A stretch of 43,888 bases of DNA from Lachnospiraceae bacterium (GTDB taxonomy: Bacteria; Bacillota; Clostridia; Lachnospirales; Lachnospiraceae), in NCBI GenBank assembly GCA_017938285.1, contig JAGBBW010000052.1:1-43888 (forward strand), written 5' to 3'. The translations under genes were made by a program, and so were the position numbers. The notes below the pieces were generated by a model that did not search any database, was not told the origin of the DNA, and saw only the letters and a program-made list of their open reading frames with translations. Below are positions 32,773 through 40,000 of the stretch, piece after piece (the first letter of the stretch is position 1; the number at the start of each line of letters is the position of its first letter).

Positions 32773-32937
32773 ATGGAAAACTATGAAGTAATTTTTTATG
32801 TTGTAAGATGGGTTGTATTCCCTATGCTAAAAATCTTCTTGCGCTGGAAGAAAAGAAAGACAAAAGAAAAAAGAGTTGTTTATTTTTATATGAAGATACT
32901 GCGTTTTGAAATGGCGGTATGTGTTTGGATTAGTTAA
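32773..32937 (+). CDS. 54-residue membrane-associated peptide
   Basis: A small frame with AAAAGGAG nine bases upstream of the ATG. The sequence is a hydrophobic helix (EVIFYVVRWVVFPMLKIFL), a highly basic middle (RWKKRKTKEKR) and a second hydrophobic patch. This resembles small amphipathic toxins or membrane regulators, but no known family is recognised. It is isolated between the kinase-PHP unit and the palindrome cluster. Confidence 0.5.
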   Translation: MENYEVIFYVVRWVVFPMLKIFLRWKKRKTKEKRVVYFYMKILRFEMAVCVWIS

Positions 32938-32958
32938 TTAGGTATATTTTGGGATATT

Positions 32959-32983
32959 ACTTTAGGACATGGTGTCCTAAAGT
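32959..32983. repeat. Dispersed 25-bp palindrome, copy 3
   Basis: Same 11-base arms with spacer TGG. It lies 22 bases after the small peptide gene and forms the left end of a 161-base unit ending in copy 4. Confidence 0.85.
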
Positions 32984-33030
32984 GGATTTGCTATTTTTAA
33001 GGGAGAAAATGCTTTCTTCGCTTTTTCTAT

Positions 33031-33081
33031 AGTTAGTGTATAATTTTAATTGGCAAAAGCAATAAAAATTATACACTAACT
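33031..33081. repeat. Perfect 17-bp inverted repeat with large hairpin
   Basis: AGTTAGTGTATAATTTT (33031-33047) and its exact complement at 33065-33081 enclose a 17-base loop. Both arms contain TATAAT, one on each strand. The hairpin lies near the middle of the interval bounded by palindrome copies 3 and 4. Confidence 0.8.
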
Positions 33082-33094
33082 TAAAATTTTGTAG

Positions 33095-33119
33095 ACTTTA
33101 GGACACAATGTCCTAAAGT
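33095..33119. repeat. Dispersed 25-bp palindrome, copy 4
   Basis: Same 11-base arms with spacer CAA, the reverse complement of copy 1's TTG, so it is in opposite orientation. It is downstream of the minus-strand XRE gene that ends at 33165. Confidence 0.85.
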
Positions 33120-33164
33120 GTCAGGTCTGAGAAAAATCAACAGTAATAATACGTCCCTGCCGTT

Positions 33165-33536
33165 TTACGATGAAATCCTTTGCTGCTGTTTTTCTTTTTC
33201 AATGCCTAGAGCTCCAAGAATCATATTTTTCCCAGAAGGGGGAAGCGAGTTGTATTTTTTTATAATTAACTCTTCCTCTGGCGGAATTGGAGTAAAGGCA
33301 TTTTTCTTTTCGGTGTAGCCAAAAGTATATAAGATATCATAACAATCATAAATTTGGCAAAGGGTTAAAAAACGATCAATATCAGGTGAACTACGTCCTT
33401 TTTCATAATTGAATAGAGTTCGATAATTCATATCTATTGCATATTTATTTTTTAGTATTTCAGAAACGTCTTTTGCCGATAAATTAGCGTTTTCTCGTAG
33501 TGTTCTCAAAGTTGTTCCTATAGTAATAGAATCCAT
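33165..33536 (-). CDS. XRE-family regulator with C-terminal extension
   Basis: A 123-residue protein. The start is the ATG at 33536, supported by AAAGGAGG (complement of 33541-33548); the open frame continues upstream through the promoter. TTLRTLRENANLSAKDVSEILKNKYAIDMNYRTLFNYEKGRSSPDIDRFLTLCQIY is a canonical XRE HTH. A short tail follows, containing PEEELIIKKYNSLPPSGKNMILGALG, typical of phage/ICE repressors. It is divergent from another XRE gene at 33687, with facing promoters. A candidate regulator of the surrounding palindromes. Confidence 0.85.
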   Translation of the reverse strand: MDSITIGTTLRTLRENANLSAKDVSEILKNKYAIDMNYRTLFNYEKGRSSPDIDRFLTLCQIYDCYDILYTFGYTEKKNAFTPIPPEEELIIKKYNSLPPSGKNMILGALGIEKEKQQQRISS

Positions 33537-33555
33537 AATGCCTCCTTTTATTAAA

Positions 33556-33584
33556 TTTATAACAGTGCAAATATGTGTTGTCAA
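33556..33584 (-). promoter_or_regulatory. Promoter of the minus-strand XRE gene
   Basis: On the minus strand TTGACA (33584-33579), a 17-base spacer and TATAAA (33561-33556). Close to consensus and well placed for the start at 33536. Confidence 0.8.
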
Positions 33585-33611
33585 TTAAAAAGTGTTTAAA
33601 ATGAATAAAAA

Positions 33612-33665
33612 AATATTGACAGTAGCCAAATGAAATACTATAATATACAAAAAGTAGTCAATATT
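33612..33665 (+). promoter_or_regulatory. Promoter of the plus-strand XRE gene, flanked by operator-like arms
   Basis: TTGACA (33616-33621), a 17-base spacer and TATAAT (33639-33644). A perfect 9-base inverted repeat AATATTGAC (33612-33620) and GTCAATATT (33657-33665) brackets the promoter, and a related TGTCAATT overlaps the divergent -35. This is the layout of a repressor-controlled switch. Confidence 0.8.
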
Positions 33666-33686
33666 AATAAAACGAAAGGAGAATCT

Positions 33687-33917
33687 ATGTCAGCAACAGA
33701 ATTATTATCGCAGTATATAAGAGATAGAGGATTTTCATTAAAAGCAATCTCAAATGCAACAGGACTACCGCCAGGAGTATTATATCCGTCCTTGGGAAAA
33801 ACAACAAGACGGGTGCTGCGGGCAGATGAATTTTTGGCGGTGTGTGCTTTTTTGCAGGTGGAGCCAATGTTGTTTTATCAGCCGGACAAGGAAGTGCTGC
33901 ATAGTGCGGTATCCTGA
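33687..33917 (+). CDS. Small XRE-type HTH regulator
   Basis: A 76-residue protein starting at the ATG at 33687 after AAAGGAG. The protein TELLSQYIRDRGFSLKAISNATGLPPGVLYPSLGKTTRRVLRADEFLAVCAFLQVEPMLFY is a single HTH domain of the type seen in ICE and phage regulators (one helix pair, then ADEFLAVCxFL). It is transcribed divergently from the XRE gene at 33165-33536. The stop TGA overlaps the first base of palindrome copy 5. The pair resembles a lysogeny-type switch. Confidence 0.8.
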   Translation: MSATELLSQYIRDRGFSLKAISNATGLPPGVLYPSLGKTTRRVLRADEFLAVCAFLQVEPMLFYQPDKEVLHSAVS

Positions 33918-33941
33918 CTTTAGGACACAATGTCCTAAAGT
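33917..33941. repeat. Dispersed 25-bp palindrome, copy 5
   Basis: Arms identical to the other copies with spacer CAA. The symmetry extends to 15-base arms (33913-33945, CCTG/CAGG). It overlaps the stop of the small XRE gene. Confidence 0.85.
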
Positions 33942-34009
33942 CAGGTGTGAATAGAAAAACAGGAGAAAACAAACTGGGACTAAGACTGAAAGTCTGGAAA
34001 GGTGAGAAT

Positions 34010-34252
34010 ATGAAACAACTTACCGTTGATAATACGCCAGAAGAGGCAGACTTCATGGCAAAGTATTTTGAAGAAATGTTTGATGCTGCGAAGCAGAAGG
34101 TGAAGAATGTTTCCTGCAATGAGAATATGTTAAATGTATTTTGTGAAATGTTTAATGTGGGATTTGAATATGGTGTTATTCCTCTTGAACGTCTGGATGA
34201 TATGACGGATGAACTTGTTTATACGTTTGACCATAGAAATGAGAATAAATAG
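34010..34252 (+). CDS. 80-residue acidic protein of unknown function
   Basis: Starts at the ATG at 34010 after AAAGGTGAG. The sequence (TPEEADFMAKYFEEMFDAAKQKVKNVSCNENMLNVFCEMFNVGFEYGVIPLERLDDM) is helical and acidic with two Cys; no family is recognised. It follows palindrome copy 5. It might be a small regulator or anti-repressor. Confidence 0.5.
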   Translation: MKQLTVDNTPEEADFMAKYFEEMFDAAKQKVKNVSCNENMLNVFCEMFNVGFEYGVIPLERLDDMTDELVYTFDHRNENK

Positions 34253-34274
34253 CAGGCAGGTGTGCAGAAAAAAC

Positions 34275-34721
34275 ATGAAAAGAAAAACATATTATTTGGA
34301 TGGAAAAGAATTTCGTTCGGTAAAAGCATTGGCGGAGTATACCAATATTCATGAAAAAACATTATCAGCCAGACTACGTAAAGGAATGTCTGTAGAGAAA
34401 GCATGTGAGAAAACGGATTTCAGATGTTCTTATCGTGAAATGGATGGAGAAGAGAAGTCGGTAGCACAGATATGCAGGGAAAACTCTAAGAATACTGCTT
34501 TGGTGAGAAACAGACTGGTGTATGGTTATGACATGAATAAAGCACTGAATACACCGAAGAAAGTAACACGGCAGGGCAGGCCAATAGTAGTAAAAGGAGT
34601 ATTGTACAATTCGATAGTTACAGCGTTGGATAAAATGAATTTACGTCATAAGGAATCTACAGTGAGAAGAAGGCTGCTAAAAGGCTGCAGTCCGGATGAA
34701 GCTTTCTCTTTTGAAGAATAA
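34275..34721 (+). CDS. NUMOD1-like repeat DNA-binding protein
   Basis: A 148-residue basic protein. I take the ATG at 34275 (a GGTG site lies 14 bases upstream); an ATG at 34239 would overlap the upstream gene more. It contains three related units: GKEFRSVKALAEYTNIHEKTLSARLRKGMSVEKACE; GEEKSVAQICRENSKNTALVRNRLVYGYDMNKAL; GVLYNSIVTALDKMNLRHKESTVRRRLLKGCSPDEAF. This helical repeat is like the NUMOD1/HTH modules that accompany homing endonucleases. There is no nuclease motif. Probable DNA-binding protein. Confidence 0.55.
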   Translation: MKRKTYYLDGKEFRSVKALAEYTNIHEKTLSARLRKGMSVEKACEKTDFRCSYREMDGEEKSVAQICRENSKNTALVRNRLVYGYDMNKALNTPKKVTRQGRPIVVKGVLYNSIVTALDKMNLRHKESTVRRRLLKGCSPDEAFSFEE

Positions 34722-34747
34722 ACAGAATGTGATGGAGGAGCAGCAAT

Positions 34748-35596
34748 ATGGAAGAACAGATTATAACCGTACATAAAGAACAGGTATTTCGTTACTGGGA
34801 AGGTGATGAAAAAATAGAAGCGGCCATGTCGGACAAAACATTTGTTTATCTGGATGATAAATATCATTTTCTGGTTCCGGTTAAGGATATCGAAATGGCA
34901 GAGGAGAACAGATGTAAAGTAAGGGTTTTATCAGAGGAAGGTCTGGATGGGATAGTTCAGGTGACTGCGAAACTGCAGCCCGGAGAATATGACAATATGC
35001 TGCTTCCGCTGCAGGAGGTTTGTGACAGGGCATGTACTTTCCGGGATAAAATTGAAAGCATAATTGCTGATATGAATACTTTTGGATATGAGATAAAAGA
35101 TTCCATAGTTCCTATTGATACTTTGTGGACACTGAAGGAAGGTATGGAGTTTTGGGATGTTCCTCTTGAATTAGACAGGCTCCAGCATCGTACATGGGAG
35201 GAAGTTAGTGAACTGGTGAAGGAGGCTCAGGCGGTTCAGCGTTACAAGGAGAAGCTGCATGGAAATCTGCCAGAACTGCAGAATGCTTTAATTGATAAAC
35301 TGTTTAAGTGTCTGCCAATATCACAGGAAGAATGGAAAAGTGTTACCGGGAAAGCGTTCGACAGCAGATTCTTTTTAGATTCCATCATGGAGCAGTGGAA
35401 CAGGTGTAATACAGAGCAAGGGAAGTATCTGGTTAATACAAGTGATTATAGAATTGAGTTCGGATTGGAAAAGCATTATTGGTCCGGGGAATGTGTTTCG
35501 TGTGAGGAGCTAAAGAGAGACATGGAGAACTGGAAAGAAGAGAAGGAACAGGAGAGGGGAACTCTCCTTGTGAGAAAAAGAGGCAAATGTCTCTAG
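34748..35596 (+). CDS. Accessory protein of unknown function
   Basis: A 282-residue protein, with a GATGGAGGAGCA site at the ATG. Residues 1-75 are beta rich (VYLDDKYHFLVPVKDIEM); 85-220 helical (LQEVCDRACTFRDKIESIIADMNTFG); the tail is polar and Glu/Lys rich, ending KRGKCL. No motif is recognised. It is in line with the neighbouring plus-strand genes up to ssb. Confidence 0.45.
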   Translation: MEEQIITVHKEQVFRYWEGDEKIEAAMSDKTFVYLDDKYHFLVPVKDIEMAEENRCKVRVLSEEGLDGIVQVTAKLQPGEYDNMLLPLQEVCDRACTFRDKIESIIADMNTFGYEIKDSIVPIDTLWTLKEGMEFWDVPLELDRLQHRTWEEVSELVKEAQAVQRYKEKLHGNLPELQNALIDKLFKCLPISQEEWKSVTGKAFDSRFFLDSIMEQWNRCNTEQGKYLVNTSDYRIEFGLEKHYWSGECVSCEELKRDMENWKEEKEQERGTLLVRKRGKCL

Positions 35597-35619
35597 GGGG
35601 GAAGAGAGGGAAACGCTGG

Positions 35620-35784
35620 ATGAAAGATGTTAAGAAGAGTGAGGCGGATGCTGCGGTTTGTATCGGTAACGAGAGGCAGACAGCCAGGCTGGTTTTATTT
35701 GTTTTTAGTGTAATGTTTATGACTTGCAGGTGTTTATATGAGACGGTGTATTTTATGGTGGACCTGTATAGGATATTAAGATGA
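35620..35784 (+). CDS. 54-residue membrane peptide
   Basis: Starts at the ATG at 35620, 12 bases after GAGAGG. It has a basic N-terminus (MKDVKK), then a hydrophobic helix (ARLVLFVFSVMFMTCRCLYETVYFMVDLYRIL). It is unlike the other 54-residue peptide at 32773 in sequence. It may be a small membrane protein of the element; no family is recognised. Confidence 0.45.
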   Translation: MKDVKKSEADAAVCIGNERQTARLVLFVFSVMFMTCRCLYETVYFMVDLYRILR

Positions 35785-35811
35785 TTCCGGAAGCAAAGGA
35801 GTGTAAGAAAT

Positions 35812-36357
35812 ATGCTGACAGAAAAAGAACAACAGAAACTGGAACTTAAAACAGTACGTGAAAAGAAAATTATAGTAAATTTGTCAGAAGCAGACTGTGA
35901 CCGTTTGTATAACCTGTGCGGTGAGCATGGGCTGACAGTAAGCGGATTACTGGAGTGTTTTATTGGAAATCTGGTCCGGGGGACAAAGTCCTGTGACAGT
36001 GCAGCGGAAGATGTTGCAGGATTATGGATGGAACGATGCAGAGTTGCAATGCGGTCAGAAAAAAACGGTCGCACCTTTTTACAGCATTTGCTGGAAGGGG
36101 CAGAAGCAGAACGTTTTTGCCAGGTGCTGGAATTTATTGAAGATACGGAGACAGACCTGGCAAAATATGAAAAATCTCCGGAACTGTTTAAAAACCATGC
36201 AGTGGAGCAGCTAAAGGAAATGTATGCTTATTGGAAAAAGGAATACAGACAATATGTCAACGAATATATGAAAATGTATCCGAAAGCTGATATAGAAACA
36301 GAAATCGCTGTTGTAAAAACGTGGTACGCTGATAAGGAAGCATTCCGTAAGTCATAG
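35812..36357 (+). CDS. RHH-like N-terminus protein of unknown function
   Basis: A 181-residue protein. The first 65 residues (REKKIIVNLSEADCDRLYNLCGEHGLTVSGLLECFIGNLVRGT) look like a ribbon-helix-helix DNA-binding domain (beta strand KKIIVNLSE, helix, turn, second helix). The remaining residues are helical and charged. It may be a plasmid/ICE-type regulator or partition-like factor. The start follows a weak site (AAGGAG about 20 bases before). Confidence 0.5.
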   Translation: MLTEKEQQKLELKTVREKKIIVNLSEADCDRLYNLCGEHGLTVSGLLECFIGNLVRGTKSCDSAAEDVAGLWMERCRVAMRSEKNGRTFLQHLLEGAEAERFCQVLEFIEDTETDLAKYEKSPELFKNHAVEQLKEMYAYWKKEYRQYVNEYMKMYPKADIETEIAVVKTWYADKEAFRKS

Positions 36358-36386
36358 AGCCGGCAATGGAATTGAAAGGAAGCAGT

Positions 36387-36797
36387 ATGAGACGTGATAT
36401 TAGGAAAACAAGGAATGTACCGAAGGTAAAGCACTTAAAAATAGCGTCAGAGGAATATTATGACAAGGTTGAAGTGTTTACGTCAGAGATATGCAGGAGG
36501 CTTCGGGAGGCCCGCCTGCAGGCGAATGTGTCTATATCAGAGCTGGCCAGGGCAACAGGGTTGACAGATGCAGCAATATACAAATATGAAAAGAATCAAA
36601 GAATCAGTATGCCCACCTTTGCCAGGGTGATGTTTGCTTTGCAGCTGGAGCTGGATGTAATACCTTTTTTTGATTCGGATATGACGCTGGGAAGAGAATT
36701 TGAGTATATTGTGCAGGAGCTGGATCCGGAAATGCAGACAAAAATATTGAACGAAGTAAGAGCGATAGTAGGCTTGGTAAAGCATGCTAATAGATAA
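36387..36797 (+). CDS. XRE-family HTH regulator
   Basis: A 136-residue protein with the start at ATG 36387, eight bases after GAAAGGA. SEICRRLREARLQANVSISELARATGLTDAAIYKYEKNQRISMPTFARVMFALQLELDVIPF is a standard XRE HTH. The C-terminus is short, with FEYIVQELDPEMQTKILNEVRAIVGLV. It directly precedes ssb, so it may govern expression of the replication/transfer genes of the element. Confidence 0.8.
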   Translation: MRRDIRKTRNVPKVKHLKIASEEYYDKVEVFTSEICRRLREARLQANVSISELARATGLTDAAIYKYEKNQRISMPTFARVMFALQLELDVIPFFDSDMTLGREFEYIVQELDPEMQTKILNEVRAIVGLVKHANR

Positions 36798-36816
36798 GAT
36801 GAAGGAGGAAATAAAA

Positions 36817-37260
36817 ATGAACAGAGTAATTTTAATGGGAAGGCTTACACGTGATCCCAATATCAGCTATTCCCAGAGTGGGGACAGTATGGCAATCGCA
36901 AGATTCACACTTGCGGTTGACCGGAGGGGCAGAAGACAGGAGAATGGTTCAGACCAGCCGACAGCGGATTTTATTGGCTGTGTGTGCTTTGGAAAACAGG
37001 CAGAGTTTGCAGAAAAGTATCTGCGTCAGGGAATTAAGATTGCTGTAACCGGAAGAATCCAGACCGGAAGTTATACAAACAAGGAAGGACAGAAAGTTTA
37101 TACAACGGATGTTATTCTGGATGATATTGAATTTGCGGAAAGCAAAAGTTCCGGTGGAAATAATATGTATACTCCACAGAGCAGACCGGAACCGGGAGCG
37201 GCAGGGGATGGATTTATGAACATTCCCGATGGAATAGACGAGGAACTGCCATTCAATTAA
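36817..37260 (+). CDS. ssb: Single-stranded DNA-binding protein (SSB)
   Basis: A 147-residue protein. The start is the ATG at 36817, after GAAGGAGG; an in-frame ATG 33 bases earlier is too close to the upstream gene and lacks this site. MNRVILMGRLTRDPNISYSQSG, the OB-fold strands ARFTLAVDRR, FIGCVCFGKQAEFAEKYLRQGIKIAVTGRIQTGSYTNKEGQKVYTTDVILDDIEFAES, and the acidic tip DEELPFN are all diagnostic of bacterial SSB. It binds single-stranded DNA formed in replication or conjugation. Its short linker of about 40 residues is normal for ICE copies. Palindrome copy 6 overlaps its stop. Confidence 0.95.
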   Translation: MNRVILMGRLTRDPNISYSQSGDSMAIARFTLAVDRRGRRQENGSDQPTADFIGCVCFGKQAEFAEKYLRQGIKIAVTGRIQTGSYTNKEGQKVYTTDVILDDIEFAESKSSGGNNMYTPQSRPEPGAAGDGFMNIPDGIDEELPFN

Positions 37261-37284
37261 CTTTAGGACATTATGTCCTGAAGT
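37260..37284. repeat. Dispersed 25-bp palindrome, copy 6
   Basis: Arms match the others except for one G in the right arm (CCTGAAGT). The spacer is TTA. It starts within the ssb stop codon and lies just before the AGGAGG of the next gene. Confidence 0.8.
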
Positions 37285-37304
37285 GAGGAAGGAGGGTAGA
37301 TACA

Positions 37305-37496
37305 ATGAAGCAGGAGGGCACAGATAAAGGTAGAAAACGGTTTGTACGTTACGATGAAGGTGCAGAATTATATTCCATGAGTAAAGGAAGCTTTATGAAG
37401 CTTGCCAAAGAAGCCCATGCGGTTTATAAAATCAAAAATATTGTACTGGTAAGTACAGAATTGTTTGAAAACTATCTGGAAGCTTTTCGGGAATAA
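37305..37496 (+). CDS. DUF6462-like protein (excisionase-like)
   Basis: A 63-residue protein after GAAGGAGGG. The pattern RYDEGAELYSMSKGSFMKLAKEAHAVYKIKNIVLVSTELFENYLEAF matches the DUF6462/excisionase-like proteins placed just upstream of Tn916-type integrases. The fold is a small winged-HTH (YSMSKGSFMKLAKEA as recognition segment). It probably binds the ends of the element and biases the integrase toward excision. Confidence 0.75.
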   Translation: MKQEGTDKGRKRFVRYDEGAELYSMSKGSFMKLAKEAHAVYKIKNIVLVSTELFENYLEAFRE

Positions 37497-37504
37497 TGAA
37501 CATG

Positions 37505-37534
37505 TTGATTTTAGAAGGTGTTATGGAGTATAAT
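37505..37534 (+). promoter_or_regulatory. Promoter upstream of the integrase gene
   Basis: TTGATT (37505-37510), an 18-base spacer and TATAAT (37529-37534). It lies in the 128-base gap between the excisionase-like gene and the integrase. Confidence 0.55.
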
Positions 37535-37624
37535 AGGGGTATGTGGCCGTCAGGACAGATACCGGCGGCTGCATAACAGTGATAAGCTATTAGTACTTCG
37601 TGATGCATTGGAAGCGAGGTAGTG

Positions 37625-38869
37625 ATGGGAACGAGAAAAGATAAGAAGGGGCGGGTATTACATACCGGAGAGTCCCAGCGGGATAAGTATTATATTTATC
37701 AGTATACGGACATAAACGGCAAGAGACGGGTCATTTATGCAAAGGACCTGCCGGAACTGCGGATGAAGGAAAAGGAAATCAAAAGAGCACTGGATGATGG
37801 AATGGATACATACCAGATGGCAACGCAGACATTGAATGACGCTTTTGACCGGTATTTTGCCAGCAGGACTGATTTAAAACATACGTCCAGACTGAGTTAT
37901 AAGTATTTGTATGACCATTATGTCAGAGAAGGATTTGGAATGCGAAAGCTGACAAAGATACGCTATTCTGATGTAAAACTGTTTTATATGTCTTTGGTGC
38001 AGGAAAAAGAGCTGAGTAAGAAGACACTTTCCATGATACATTCTTTGATAAGCCAGGTGATGAGTGAAGCCGTCAGGGATAATATTTTACGCATAAATCC
38101 GGCAGATGGTGTGATAAAGGAGTTGCTGCGTAAGAATGGAATGAAAGAAAAACGGCGGCATCCTCTTACTGTTGAACAGCAGGAAGCATTTGTTCTGTAT
38201 TTAATGAAGTGTCCGGAATTTGAGCGTTGGCGGCCTTTGTTTATAGTTCTTCTTGGTACAGGTTGCCGTATTGGAGAAGTGCTTGGACTGCGCTGGAATG
38301 ATATTGATTTCGATTCTAAATGCATTTATATTACGCATAGCCTGCTTCATACAACGCTGGATAATGGAAGAGTTGGGTATTATGTTTCTACTCCAAAGAC
38401 AGAGGCTGGAAACCGGGTGATTCCAATGATGAGTCAGGTGGAACAGGCATTTCTTTTAGAGAAGGAAGGTCAGTATTTCAGAAATAGCAGAGTGAAGGGA
38501 TATAAGAAACCTGTAGTAGATGGTTATACAGATTTTGTTTTTACAGATCCCAAGCGAAAAGGTGGTTTACTGCATGCGGCTATTATAAATAAAGTGATAC
38601 GAAGTATTATCCATGGTTATAATGAGCAGGAAGCAGAAGAAGCGGCGAAAGAGAAAAGAAAACCATTATTGTTACCGGATATTACATGTCATCATTTCCG
38701 GCACACATTTTGTACAAGGTTTTGCGAGAATGAAACGAATTTGAAAGTAATACAGGATATTATGGGTCATGCCAGTATTACAACAACAATGAATAAATAT
38801 GCTGAAGCAACAGAAGTTGTTAAAAAAGATTCCATGAGGAATCTGGAAAATAGAATATTAATAATGTAG
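37625..38869 (+). CDS. Tn916-type tyrosine recombinase (integrase)
   Basis: A 414-residue enzyme that integrates and excises the element. The start is the ATG at 37625, after GCGAGGTAG; the GTG just before it is possible. The N-terminal arm-binding domain (residues 1-65, GKRRVIYAKDLPELRMKEKEI) is followed by a core-binding SAM-like domain (about 70-170) and the catalytic domain with Arg215 (TGCRIGEVLGLRW), His356 and Arg359 (HHFRHTFC), His382 (MGHASITTT) and the nucleophile Tyr392 (NKYAEAT). All five active-site residues are visible. It is the last gene of the element, as usual for Tn916-like ICEs; the attachment site should be just downstream. Confidence 0.95.
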   Translation: MGTRKDKKGRVLHTGESQRDKYYIYQYTDINGKRRVIYAKDLPELRMKEKEIKRALDDGMDTYQMATQTLNDAFDRYFASRTDLKHTSRLSYKYLYDHYVREGFGMRKLTKIRYSDVKLFYMSLVQEKELSKKTLSMIHSLISQVMSEAVRDNILRINPADGVIKELLRKNGMKEKRRHPLTVEQQEAFVLYLMKCPEFERWRPLFIVLLGTGCRIGEVLGLRWNDIDFDSKCIYITHSLLHTTLDNGRVGYYVSTPKTEAGNRVIPMMSQVEQAFLLEKEGQYFRNSRVKGYKKPVVDGYTDFVFTDPKRKGGLLHAAIINKVIRSIIHGYNEQEAEEAAKEKRKPLLLPDITCHHFRHTFCTRFCENETNLKVIQDIMGHASITTTMNKYAEATEVVKKDSMRNLENRILIM

Positions 38870-39125
38870 AGAAACGTCTTTGTACATCAAAAATGTCTCA
38901 TTTTTTTGATGTTATATGAAATCAGGTATAATAGTCCGGGGATTACAATCTGTAAAAAAAGGCTGATATGTACTGCTGTGTATTGATGTGAAACTCATGA
39001 ATTTCTAATGGTTTTCTAATTTGCCTTTTTCGTCTCCTTGTTGTATGCTTATATCAGGATAATTATTCAAAAACAAAAAAAGCAGAACAATCAAAAAGTA
39101 AAATGCTTTTAGAATGGAGGACATA
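38870..39125 (+). other. Right boundary region of the element
   Basis: The gap holds an inverted repeat ACATCAAAAA (38884-38893) with TTTTTGATGT (38903-38912), probably a terminator after the integrase, and a TATAAT at 38927-38932 that may serve the next gene. The attachment site (attR) is expected here, but it cannot be placed because the left end lies outside the window. No tRNA is present at this side. Confidence 0.4.
38884..38912. terminator. Terminator after the integrase gene
   Basis: A 10-bp inverted repeat ACATCAAAAA / TTTTTGATGT with loop ATGTCTCAT, including a T-run. Low G+C stem, possibly bidirectional. Confidence 0.55.
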
Positions 39126-39872
39126 ATGAAAAAGTCAAATGGAATCATAATAGGAACAATATTTATACTGATAGGTTTTCTGTATGCCTGCAGTGCACTG
39201 AGGATTTTTGATTTCTCCATCTTCTTCCCTGGATGGTGGACACTGTTTATTATTGTACCATGTGCGTATGGTCTGTTCCGGAAGAATGAGGATAAGACAG
39301 GATATATTATCGGTCTGGTTATCGGTGCCTGCTTCTTTATCAATGCGCAGGATTTCGATTTTCACATTGATTTCTGGCCAATGGCTGTTGCACTGCTTTG
39401 TATCGTTATTGGTGTGAAGATGATTTTTCCACAGAATAAGAACCGGAAGCATTTCGAGTTCGTATATAACAGTAATGCGGATGAACAGAACAGTTTTACA
39501 GAAAACAACGCAGGAAACAGTTATGGAAAAGGCAGCAGTGGTTATCTGAACCTTACCGCAATTCTTGGCGGAAAGGAAGTAAGAGTGGACAATGAATGTT
39601 TTACCGGAGCTGATATTACGGCTGTAATGGGTGCTGTGGAACTGGATCTTAGAAATGCGATTATTTCTGAGGATGTTTATGTTAATATTTCCACCGTGAT
39701 GGGTGGCGTGGATATTTATGTACCAGCCAATATCCGGGTGGTTACGGATGGATGTTCCACCATAATGGGTGGTATTGATGTTCATCCAACCTATGTAAAC
39801 CATGTTGGAGCGGACGCACCAAGAATTATTATGACCGGCGGTTGTGTCATGGGTGGAATTGATATTAAATAA
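39126..39872 (+). CDS. LiaF-like membrane protein
   Basis: A 248-residue protein with GGAGG before the ATG at 39126. Four hydrophobic segments (about 8-27, 31-47, 57-74, 80-98) form the membrane part. A C-terminal domain with repeated beta-turn units (LTAILGGKEVR, ITAVMGAVELDL, ISTVMGGVDIYVP, STIMGGIDVH, CVMGGIDIK) matches the LiaF-like/cell-wall-active antibiotic response family (PF09922-like). Relatives inhibit LiaR signalling in envelope stress. No two-component genes lie nearby. The first chromosomal gene beyond the element. Confidence 0.8.
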   Translation: MKKSNGIIIGTIFILIGFLYACSALRIFDFSIFFPGWWTLFIIVPCAYGLFRKNEDKTGYIIGLVIGACFFINAQDFDFHIDFWPMAVALLCIVIGVKMIFPQNKNRKHFEFVYNSNADEQNSFTENNAGNSYGKGSSGYLNLTAILGGKEVRVDNECFTGADITAVMGAVELDLRNAIISEDVYVNISTVMGGVDIYVPANIRVVTDGCSTIMGGIDVHPTYVNHVGADAPRIIMTGGCVMGGIDIK

Positions 39873-39886
39873 AAAGGCGAAATGTG

Positions 39887-39920
39887 CGGCGGGATTTTCA
39901 TTGAGAAATTCCGCCGTTTG
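39887..39920 (+). terminator. Terminator after the LiaF-like gene
   Basis: CGGCGG (39887-39892) pairs with CCGCCG (39911-39916), continuing inward with TTTC/GAAA, followed by TTTGTGTT. Confidence 0.7.
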
Positions 39921-40000
39921 TGTTATGCTTAAAGTGTTATGTTCAGGGAGACGCTGAGAACAGCATTTTCCTGCCGGGAATTTATAAAATGGAGGAAATT

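Noticed and set aside
28423-37284. CRISPR array from the repeated palindrome
   Set aside because: Copies are hundreds to thousands of bases apart without regular spacers and with no cas genes.
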